From WVZH01 sp034430895 (GTDB lineage: Bacteria > Chloroflexota > Anaerolineae > Anaerolineales > E44-bin32), in contig DAOUDW010000038.1 of the NCBI GenBank assembly GCA_034430895.1, positions 62,001-126,000 of the forward strand: a stretch of DNA of 64,000 nt. The letters run 5' to 3'. A program made the translations under genes and the position numbers. This document shows, in pieces, positions 8,586 through 15,318 of the stretch. Each line of letters begins with the position of its first letter. Position 1 is the first letter of the stretch. Under the pieces are notes generated by a model. The model saw only the letters and a program-made list of their open reading frames with translations, made no database searches and was not told the origin of the DNA.

Positions 8586-8594
8586 TGTTACAAT
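8586..8594 (+). promoter_or_regulatory. candidate extended -10 promoter for the thioredoxin operon
   Basis: TGT followed by TACAAT (8589-8594) fits an extended -10 with no clear -35. The expected start is near 8601, 15 bases before the ATG at 8616. It is divergent from the EF-G-like promoter. Confidence 0.4.
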
Positions 8595-8615
8595 TCCAAT
8601 CGTGAGTATACTGCG

Positions 8616-9101
8616 ATGAAATTTATCAACCAACACTCGTTTTTATTCTTCTCAGGTCTATTTATACTGACCGCGGCCTTTATCGTTTTACGCACAGGTA
8701 TAACGATCCCGCGACTGTTGTTGATCCTGGGTCTCATGCTCGTTATGGCAATACTGTATCTTGTTCTCAACCCCGGGGGGAGTTCATCCCGTGAAGTCGG
8801 TCAAATTCAATCCAGAATCGGAAGCGGAACGCCGGTACTTCTCGAATTTCAGAGTCAATATTGAGTGGCCTGCATGGCCATGAAGCCCATCGTGAATGGG
8901 CTCGAAGCGGAATTCCAGGACGAACTCGAAGTTATCCATCTGGACGTACAAAAATTCGAATCTCGAGGATTCATGGAAGTGTACGGATTCGAGTACACCC
9001 CCACATTCATCCTGCTAGACGGCGATGGAAACGAACGTTGGCGAAGCGTCGGCGCGCTAAACACCACATCCCTCCGCGAGGCGCTCTCAGATATCCCGTG
9101 A
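8616..9101 (+). CDS. membrane-anchored thioredoxin, candidate selenoprotein (in-frame TGA as Sec)
   Basis: With TGA at 8862-8864 read as selenocysteine, the product is 161 aa. Two hydrophobic helices (about 9-27 and 32-50) precede a thioredoxin fold. The sequence around the TGA is PVLLEFQSQY-U83-VAC86-MAMKP, so the TGA replaces the first Cys of the CxxC active site. The cis-Pro motif is YTPTF (P129). The frame continues intact to 9101, and its stop overlaps the next gene's GTG. Starting 26 bases after the TGA is a 5-base loop CGUGA closed by a 7-bp perfect stem (AGCCCAU/AUGGGCU), matching the general bacterial SECIS layout. The likely role is thiol-disulfide exchange at the membrane. Alternatives are a point mutation, a sequence error, or two separate ORFs. 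Confidence 0.72.
8884..8909 (+). promoter_or_regulatory. candidate bacterial SECIS hairpin
   Basis: AGCCCAT (8884-8890), loop CGTGA (8891-8895) and ATGGGCT (8896-8902) form a perfect 7-bp stem-loop. The loop has G as its second base followed by U, and begins 26 bases after the TGA codon, within the spacing known for bacterial SECIS elements. No folding program was run. Confidence 0.55.
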
Positions 9102-9667
9102 TTCCGCAAATCCTGTTTGAACTCTCGTACTTGTTCCACCGCACACCCTGGGACACTGGAATAACACCTCCGGAATTGTTTGCATATCTCGATTCGCATC
9201 CCCCAGGCCGCGCCCTCGATTTGGGCTGTGGTACCGGAACGAATGTCATCACCATGACGAGACGGGACTGGCAGGTCGTAGGCATAGACGTTTCTAAGTT
9301 GGCCATCCGACGCGCCCGCAAGAAAGCACGTAAAGCAAATCTGTCGATAGCTTTATTCCAGGAAGACGTAACCCAACTGGAATTTCTCGCAGAACCCTTC
9401 GATCTCGTGCTCGACATCGGCTGCTTTCACAGCTTGCCCTTGGAGACGAGGGCACGTTATGCCGCCCATCTCAAACGTCTGGTCAAGCCCGCGGGGACCT
9501 ACTTGCTTTACGCCTGGCTGCATGACGAAGATCTCTCCCGGGAGAACCCACCGAAGGAAGCCGAAATCCACGCTCTCCTCTCCCCGGATTTCGAATGCCA
9601 GCATGTCGCCCACGGCACAGAGCGCCAAAGAACCACGGCGTGGTTCACCTTTAATCGGAAAACATAA
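9098..9667 (+). CDS. class I SAM-dependent methyltransferase (TehB/TPMT-like)
   Basis: 189 aa from the GTG at 9098, which overlaps the thioredoxin stop (GTGA). Motif I is DLGCGTGTN (41-49), with motif II-like VVGIDVSKLAI and motif IV-like FDLVLDIGCFHSL. The TPWDTG stretch before motif I resembles thiopurine/tellurite-type methyltransferases, which act on small thiols, selenium or tellurium compounds; that assignment is tentative. No convincing ribosome binding site lies close to the GTG, so its translation probably depends on ribosomes finishing the thioredoxin frame. Longer readings starting upstream would overlap the thioredoxin gene in another frame and are rejected. Confidence 0.85.
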   Translation: MIPQILFELSYLFHRTPWDTGITPPELFAYLDSHPPGRALDLGCGTGTNVITMTRRDWQVVGIDVSKLAIRRARKKARKANLSIALFQEDVTQLEFLAEPFDLVLDIGCFHSLPLETRARYAAHLKRLVKPAGTYLLYAWLHDEDLSRENPPKEAEIHALLSPDFECQHVAHGTERQRTTAWFTFNRKT

Positions 9668-10605
9668 TGGCGCGCGTGTTGATGATCTTCCTCGATGGAG
9701 TCGGGCTGCAAGGAGAAGACCCGGAAAAGAACCCCTTTGCCGTGGCATCCATGCCGGCCCTGGTCGATCTCCTGGAAGGACGCAGATTGCTGGCCAGCTC
9801 GACGCCATTTGTCGGCGAACGTGCGACGCTCATCGCCGTCGATGCCTGCCTGGGCGTCGACGGGCTGCCGCAATCCGCAACCGGTCAGGCCAGCTTGCTC
9901 ACGGGTTGTAACGTCCCTGCAGAAATTGGCTACCATTATGGACCCAAACCAAATCGTGTGATTCGAGACATTCTTGCGGAAGACAACGTATTCGCCATGG
10001 TCCGACGAGCAGATGAACGAGCGGCGCTGCTCAACGCCTATCCCCCGCGTTACTTCGAAATGATCCGATCTGGACGCCGATTGTATTCCGCAATTCCCTT
10101 TGCCCTCACCTCAGCCGGATTCGAACTTATGACCGACGAGGACCTCCGCCAGGGACGAGCGTTATCGGCCGATTTCACCGGCACCGGCTGGGTTGAACAT
10201 CCCGATTTTCCCCCGGCGCCTGTCTATACACCCGCCGAGGCTGGCGGCTTAATGGCCACCATCTCCCAGGCGTATGCGCTCTCCTGGTTCGACTACTGGC
10301 CTACGGATTACGCCGGTCATCGCGCCTCACTCGAAGAATCCCTTGATTTGCTGGAGACCTTCGACGGCGTTTTGGACAGTCTCATCTCCGACTGGGAGAA
10401 ACGCACTGACTTGATCGTGCTTACCTCTGATCACGGCAACCTGGAAGATCTCAGCGTGCGCGGACATACCCGCAATCCCGTTCCCGCCCTGCTCATCGGA
10501 CCATCAGACCTTCGCAGCCAGTTCGCTGCCAACCTCCACGACCTGACGGATTTCGCCGAGGCGACGATCAATACGATAAGCGACTCTCATCGTGATTCAG
10601 GTTAA
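9667..10605 (+). CDS. alkaline phosphatase/iPGM superfamily metalloenzyme
   Basis: 312 aa, cytoplasmic. The metal and phosphoryl site residues of the superfamily are visible: D10 (FLDGVG), T72 (QSATGQ), D214 and H218 (DYAGH), D255-H256 (SDHGN) and H267 (GHTRNP). It is shorter than 2,3-bisphosphoglycerate-independent phosphoglycerate mutase (about 510 aa) and lacks the inserted transferase domain, so it is probably a phosphatase or phosphomutase-like enzyme of unknown substrate. The start overlaps the methyltransferase stop by one base. Confidence 0.85.
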   Translation: MARVLMIFLDGVGLQGEDPEKNPFAVASMPALVDLLEGRRLLASSTPFVGERATLIAVDACLGVDGLPQSATGQASLLTGCNVPAEIGYHYGPKPNRVIRDILAEDNVFAMVRRADERAALLNAYPPRYFEMIRSGRRLYSAIPFALTSAGFELMTDEDLRQGRALSADFTGTGWVEHPDFPPAPVYTPAEAGGLMATISQAYALSWFDYWPTDYAGHRASLEESLDLLETFDGVLDSLISDWEKRTDLIVLTSDHGNLEDLSVRGHTRNPVPALLIGPSDLRSQFAANLHDLTDFAEATINTISDSHRDSG

Positions 10606-10663
10606 CTAGCTCAAAAGTGATTACGGAATAAGTATCGCTTCCGTGTCATCATTTCCTGGCGAA

Positions 10664-10679
10664 GTTGGAGAATTCCAAC
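10664..10679. repeat. small inverted repeat upstream of the AMMECR1 gene
   Basis: GTTGGA-GAAT-TCCAAC is a perfect 6-bp inverted repeat. It lies about 75 bases before the AMMECR1 start and upstream of a -10-like TATACT (10708-10713). It could be an operator; no factor can be named. Confidence 0.3.
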
Positions 10680-10754
10680 CTGATATCCCAAGGACAGAAA
10701 CCCCTGCTATACTACAAAGAAGTAACAATGAATTAACGAAAAGGTAGGGGTCGA

Positions 10755-11342
10755 ATGAATCCCCCACTTCCGGACAAAGATAGAGAAATCCTATTACAGA
10801 TCGCACGCCAGGCGATCGAAGCGGCGGCCAACAACGTAAATCTGCAACCCCTCGACTTGCAATCTTTATCCCCCAGATTACGCCAACCGGGGGTTTCCTT
10901 TGTAACCCTGTACAACGGTGACCAACTGCGCGGCTGCATCGGAGGCCTCACGCCTGAGCAGCCACTCGCCGAGGACGTTCGCGCCCACGCTGCCGCTGCA
11001 GCGACGAAAGATTTCCGTTTCCCACCAGTCCAGCGAAAAGAAATCCATCAACTCAGAATTGAAATTTCCGTTCTCTCCAATCCCGAACCTCTAGAGTATC
11101 AGGATGCAAACGATTTAATCCGCCAACTCCGGCCGGGCGAGGATGGCGTGATCATCCAGCGAGGAAACCGTCGCGCCACATTTCTGCCCCAGGTGTGGAA
11201 AAAGATCCCCGAACCTGATCGCTTCCTGAAAGCGCTCTGCGAGAAAGCATTTCTACCGCACGATGCCTGGAAATCAAAAGACTTACACGTCTCCACGTAT
11301 CAGGTCCTCTCGATCAACGAAACGGAGACGAAGGACGATTAG
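10755..11342 (+). CDS. AMMECR1-domain protein (AmmeMemoRadiSam protein A type)
   Basis: 195 aa covering a whole AMMECR1 domain, with the invariant LRGCIG at 58-63 followed by GLTPEQPLAEDV and a C-terminal FLPQVWKKIPEP. The family is widespread and its biochemical role is not settled; in many bacteria it occurs with a Memo-like protein and a radical SAM enzyme, neither of which is seen in this window. AGGTAGGGG lies just upstream of the ATG. Confidence 0.9.
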   Translation: MNPPLPDKDREILLQIARQAIEAAANNVNLQPLDLQSLSPRLRQPGVSFVTLYNGDQLRGCIGGLTPEQPLAEDVRAHAAAAATKDFRFPPVQRKEIHQLRIEISVLSNPEPLEYQDANDLIRQLRPGEDGVIIQRGNRRATFLPQVWKKIPEPDRFLKALCEKAFLPHDAWKSKDLHVSTYQVLSINETETKDD

Positions 11343-11528
11343 CCGCAGTATCTTTTCCATCGATCCGCTAATCGATGCGGTTCACACCCCCTGGCAAGCC
11401 AGTCGTAGTACGACCGCGCTATATATGTAGAGGTATGCCCCACCGATAATCGGGATAGCGGATCCCGCCATTGAATTCTCACACATAGATGAAGTAATCG
11501 AAATGTGGGTCGGAACAGAGGGGATATT

Positions 11529-12518
11529 GTGCCTCGAAAAGCGTTGAAATTTCTCTTCTCAAAAAGTGTGCTGAAAGTATTATTGGTATCGTCGCTGATA
11601 ATACTCGCAGGCGTGGGCGCAATCACCATCTTATATTTCACTCCCCGATTGCAGATTGAAATAGCTCTCTACGCAACCGAACGCTCGGAGGCCGATACGC
11701 TCTCTACCCTTCCCCGCACACGGACATCTACCAGTCACACGCAGGAAGAAGATGATGCCACGAGAACTCTCTCCCCACGACCAACAAAGCGTTTAAGCAA
11801 TACCCCATCCCCAGAGAACTCGCCGACTCCATCAAGCACCATCCCTGCTTCCAGAACCCCGACGATAACCAGTACGATCACACGCACACCAACGTTGTAT
11901 GTTCCCATCTATCCGACGAACACTGCGACTCAACCGATCATTCCAACGAGTACCCGCACTCGAACCCTTACAGCTACCCCGCCGCCTGCGGGCACGCCAA
12001 CCCCGACCTCAGAACAGACTTCCCCGGCGTCGCCGCCACAGCCTGCAAGCGCCACACCCACGCAACCCCCAACCGTAACACCCACTTCGCCGATTGCATC
12101 CTGTTCGCCCAGCGGGAACAGCGCTTACGAGGCGACGCTCTTGAGTCTCATTAACCAGGCGCGCAACGATCATGGACTCGGTTCCCTTACCCTGCGCAGC
12201 CCACTGACTGCGGCGGCCCGTATTCACAGCGCAGACATGGCTTGTAATAATTTTATATCTCACACCGGATCGGACGGCTCCAGACCTGCCGATAGAGTTG
12301 CCGCCCAGGGGTATTCGTTTACGTGGATCGGAGAAAATATCTATTGCGGGGGTGGTTCCTACAACGCTCCCCAGCAAGCTTTTCAGTGGTGGATGAACAG
12401 CACCCCCCATCGTGAGAACATCCTTGGCGCCAACTATCAATCGATCGGTATAGGGTACCAATACAACCCCGACGGTCAGTACGGCGGTTGTTTCACCCTC
12501 GTTTTCACCCGTCCGTGA
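11529..12518 (+). CDS. secreted/membrane-anchored CAP (SCP/PR-1) domain protein
   Basis: 329 aa. An N-terminal hydrophobic anchor (about 12-37) is followed by a Thr/Pro/Ser-rich linker of about 140 residues, then a CAP domain (about 200-329) with HSADMACNNFISHTG, GENIYCGGG and WWMNSTPHRENIL. The CAP histidines and glutamates are present. The domain faces outward; bacterial CAP proteins have been linked to cell wall binding or sporulation but have no general activity. GTG at 11529 is preferred to the in-frame GTG at 11505 because GAGGGG lies six bases before it. The low-complexity linker is probably glycosylated (inference). Confidence 0.88.
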   Translation: MPRKALKFLFSKSVLKVLLVSSLIILAGVGAITILYFTPRLQIEIALYATERSEADTLSTLPRTRTSTSHTQEEDDATRTLSPRPTKRLSNTPSPENSPTPSSTIPASRTPTITSTITRTPTLYVPIYPTNTATQPIIPTSTRTRTLTATPPPAGTPTPTSEQTSPASPPQPASATPTQPPTVTPTSPIASCSPSGNSAYEATLLSLINQARNDHGLGSLTLRSPLTAAARIHSADMACNNFISHTGSDGSRPADRVAAQGYSFTWIGENIYCGGGSYNAPQQAFQWWMNSTPHRENILGANYQSIGIGYQYNPDGQYGGCFTLVFTRP

Positions 12519-12578
12519 GGTGTGAGCGCATTCGACCACACACCAATTGTGTGAGCCCGACCATGATAGCCCCGTTAT

Positions 12579-12602
12579 AAAGAAAAAGCCGGAAAACCCG
12601 GC
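12579..12602 (-). terminator. intrinsic terminator of the DUF1801 gene
   Basis: On the minus strand, GCCGG-GTTTT-CCGGC (12602-12588) is followed by TTTTTCTTT (12587-12579), placed 52 bases after the DUF1801 stop. Confidence 0.75.
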
Positions 12603-12653
12603 CGTATACTCACATGCGCAAGAACGACAAACTGACGCTGCCACCCGAACAGG

Positions 12654-13004
12654 TTAGGTCCGCGCCTGCTTCTTGACGGTCTCGATCAGGATTTGACGTA
12701 CAACACCCAAGGGTAAATCTTCGAGACGCTTGAAACGCACACAGCTTTTACCAACGTCCAATTTACCAAATTGCTTGCGGTATCTGTCTACGAGCATGGT
12801 ATCTAAATAAAGGCTCATATAGTGTTTCTGTGATGCAAAGGAACAAATCACTTCATCTAGTTCGTAGGTCGGCATGCGGTAACGCATCGTTTCCTGTGCC
12901 TGGGGGACGGTTTCACGCACGAGATCGCGGAGTGCAGACAACGCGTCAGTACGATCTGTCGATAATTTCTGAATATAGGCATCAACTTCAGCGCTTTTCT
13001 GCAC
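12654..13004 (-). CDS. DUF1801 (YdhG/YjbR-like) protein
   Basis: 116 aa. It shows the family pattern of VDAYIQKL, LRDLVRETVPQAQETMRYRMPTY and FASQKHYMSLYL, ending in a basic helix. Members adopt a CyaY/YjbR-like fold of unknown function. The start is a GTG with a weak purine-rich upstream region. It lies 78 bases downstream of the c-di-AMP receptor gene on the same strand and may be the last gene of the antiporter unit, which then ends at the terminator at 12579-12602. Confidence 0.85.
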   Translation of the reverse strand: MQKSAEVDAYIQKLSTDRTDALSALRDLVRETVPQAQETMRYRMPTYELDEVICSFASQKHYMSLYLDTMLVDRYRKQFGKLDVGKSCVRFKRLEDLPLGVVRQILIETVKKQART

Positions 13005-13082
13005 CGCTTCTTTTCTTCAATCCTTCCCTGACGGAATTGACATCTGGCCACGAGTTCAAGAAGCAGGTTCGATTTCTAAAAT

Positions 13083-13349
13083 CTAGATCTGTTCGAAATG
13101 CTGGGTATTCAGAACGAAAATCGTCGCTTTTCGTCGCCCAGCATCCTGAGACTCAGACCGTATTCCACGGATCGCCTCAATGGCCTCCTCCACTCGCTCT
13201 TTTTGCAGGCCGATGAGCAGAGTAGTATTGCCACGACGTAATAAACCGCCCGTAGACGCCACCCGGGTGACCCGAAATTTCTTTTCGATGAGCACTTCGA
13301 CCGCTCGATCCGCATCTTTATCGCCCAGGATTACAATCATCAGTTTCAC
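13083..13349 (-). CDS. darA: c-di-AMP receptor-like PII-fold protein (DarA/PstA family)
   Basis: 88 aa. MKLMIVILGDKDADRAVEVLIEKKF, the ligand-loop motif STGGLLRRGNTTLLIG (32-47) and the final strand ATIFVLNTQHFEQI are typical of the DarA/PstA family, which trimerises and binds c-di-AMP. It is shorter than DarA (about 109 aa), with the central loop between the two halves reduced. It starts one base after the antiporter stop, so the two are co-transcribed and probably translationally coupled. A closely similar domain sits at the C-terminus of the antiporter. Confidence 0.85.
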   Translation of the reverse strand: MKLMIVILGDKDADRAVEVLIEKKFRVTRVASTGGLLRRGNTTLLIGLQKERVEEAIEAIRGIRSESQDAGRRKATIFVLNTQHFEQI

Positions 13350-13350
13350 G

Positions 13351-15240
13351 TCAAATCACCTCACACTGCTCGACATCGAAGACAAAGACCGTTGCTCCGT
13401 ATAACTCAACCTGTTTTGCTTGACCCACACGATCGGGCCTGTCTTCAAAAGGTACCGGTAGATATTCCACACTTCCTCGAGTGGCTTCCCGCAGCACATT
13501 GATCGTGCTTTCCAATTGCCCTTCCGGGATGCCTACCAGCAGCAAATGGTTCGTTCGTCGTAAAAAGCCGCCGTTACTGCGCACCCGTGTGGCCAGCACG
13601 CCCTTCGCTCTAAGCGAATCGGTAACCGGTTCGAGATCCCGCTCCTGGATCACCACCATGATTAATTGGCATACATCCTGATGCAGAGACGTCTGATGCG
13701 CATGATCGGTCCAGGCTTCGATGCCTGTTTCCAAGGCTTCGTCGACTTCGGTAATCAAGTCCTCATAGGTAATGTCCGTGATAATCCCATTTCGACGCAG
13801 CGTCGCCAGCGTGCCTCGCTGCGCCCGCAACATTTCACGGCGCGCATTGATCAACTCTTGCTCTTCAATATCCGGTGTGTCGTGCAGGATCTCTTGAACG
13901 GCCAGTGTTAGATTTTTAAGACGCTGCTCGAGCACGGGTTGAAGATGCTCCCAGGTATGTTCCGAAATCAACCCGCCTTTGCTTAGCCCCTGAATGCGCT
14001 CGTATCCCGCTCGTTCCGCGAGCGCTCTCGCTTGTCGACGTTCATATTCCATCTGTCCTTCGGTTTGCTTTATTACTTTTAAGCCTTTCAGAACACGATC
14101 CATGGAGAAACCCTGCACGATGATGCTGAAGAGTACAACACCGAAGGACATTGTGATAATGAGATCGCGTGAGGCACCCAAAGTAAGGGGCAGACTGAAC
14201 GCCAGAGCCAGCGAAATCGCACCTCGCAAACCACCCCAAAACAGCACATGCCGCCAACGTGCTTCCATCCTGCCAGCGAGTCTTGAGAAGAAATAAATCA
14301 CAACCGCTCGACTAATGAGTACAGCGAATATCGCCCATAAAATCGGTTCCCAATTATCGAGCAGCTCCGTCAGATTGGTTTGTAGGCCGATGAGGAGAAA
14401 CACTGCTGAGTTGGCTGCAAAAGCCGCATATTCCCAGAAGTTGAAAACCACGATCTTGGTCGTTGGGGACATCCCTTGCGGGCCGACGTTTCCGCTGACA
14501 ATTCCGGCTGCCACGACCGCCAGAACACCGCTGAAGTGCAGCAGATCTTCAGCAACAAAAAACGATCCAAAGGCAACCAGGGTGGTGAGGGTAGTTTCGA
14601 CGAGATGATCGTCGATGAACGTTGTGACGCGGGAAAACAGCCACCCAAAAAGCAATCCGATAATCAACCCGCCACCCGCGACTCGGATAAAGGATGTCAG
14701 GCCCTCTCCGAGGTTAAAACTCCCGGCTGCGACCGATGCCAGGGCAAGATTGAACATCACGATGGCCGTCCCATCGTTGAGCAGACTCTCACCTTCCAGC
14801 AGAATTTCCAATCGTTTTGGTGCGCCGAGTTTGCGGAAGATACTGACGACAGCCACCGGATCGGTCGCAGCGATCAAAGAGCCAAAAACAATGGCGACGG
14901 GCAAGGCCAAACCCCCACCCCAATAAACGACAAACCCCACAAAGAGCATATTGAGAACCACACTGGGCACAGCCAAGAAGATAATCGTACCCAGGTTTTG
15001 ACGCAGACGCTCGAAATTTACATGGAATGCCGCTTCAAACAATAACGGCGGCAAGAACAGGGATAGAAACAGTTTGGGGGAAATTTCGACGGTTAAATCC
15101 GATTGCCATCCGATAATAAGCCCGGCGATAACCAGACCGACCGTGTATGGGATGCGGAATCGGCGTCCAACAATGGCCACCAATGACGCCACCAGGAAAA
15201 TCATCAGGATGAGCAGTTCGATTTCGAGGTTGGTATCCAT
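13351..15240 (-). CDS. CPA1 Na+/H+ antiporter fused to a C-terminal c-di-AMP-receptor-like domain
   Basis: 629 aa. Residues 1-400 hold about 12 hydrophobic helices with the CPA1 signatures ATDPVAVVSIF (125-135) and LLEGESLLNDG (147-157, ion-binding D156). A charged helical linker (about 400-520) leads to a C-terminal domain at 526-629 that matches the neighbouring DarA-like protein: LIMVVIQERDLEPVTDSL, NGGFLRRTNHLLLVG (556-570) and ATVFVFDVEQCEVI. The protein should exchange cytoplasmic Na+ or K+ for H+. The fused domain suggests direct second-messenger control of transport, which is an inference. The start is the ATG at 15240. Confidence 0.92.
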   Translation of the reverse strand: MDTNLEIELLILMIFLVASLVAIVGRRFRIPYTVGLVIAGLIIGWQSDLTVEISPKLFLSLFLPPLLFEAAFHVNFERLRQNLGTIIFLAVPSVVLNMLFVGFVVYWGGGLALPVAIVFGSLIAATDPVAVVSIFRKLGAPKRLEILLEGESLLNDGTAIVMFNLALASVAAGSFNLGEGLTSFIRVAGGGLIIGLLFGWLFSRVTTFIDDHLVETTLTTLVAFGSFFVAEDLLHFSGVLAVVAAGIVSGNVGPQGMSPTTKIVVFNFWEYAAFAANSAVFLLIGLQTNLTELLDNWEPILWAIFAVLISRAVVIYFFSRLAGRMEARWRHVLFWGGLRGAISLALAFSLPLTLGASRDLIITMSFGVVLFSIIVQGFSMDRVLKGLKVIKQTEGQMEYERRQARALAERAGYERIQGLSKGGLISEHTWEHLQPVLEQRLKNLTLAVQEILHDTPDIEEQELINARREMLRAQRGTLATLRRNGIITDITYEDLITEVDEALETGIEAWTDHAHQTSLHQDVCQLIMVVIQERDLEPVTDSLRAKGVLATRVRSNGGFLRRTNHLLLVGIPEGQLESTINVLREATRGSVEYLPVPFEDRPDRVGQAKQVELYGATVFVFDVEQCEVI

Positions 15241-15318
15241 GAATGCTTATCTTCGTCCTTGTAAGTACACAATGGGTAATGAAATTATATCCGCAGATTG
15301 TCTAACGTAACGAGTCGA

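Noticed and set aside
8862..8864. Reading the TGA as an ordinary stop with a second gene starting at GTG 8865
   Set aside because: The first product would be a membrane anchor with half a thioredoxin fold, and GTG 8865 has no ribosome site; the two parts join in frame exactly at an active-site residue.
8861..9667. 268-codon reading for the methyltransferase starting in the thioredoxin gene
   Set aside because: Its first 80 codons overlap the thioredoxin frame in another phase and lack family features; GTG 9098 fits the methyltransferase domain.
14476..15045. 189-codon plus-strand frame
   Set aside because: Antisense to the antiporter transmembrane region; composition is a by-product of hydrophobic codons on the other strand.
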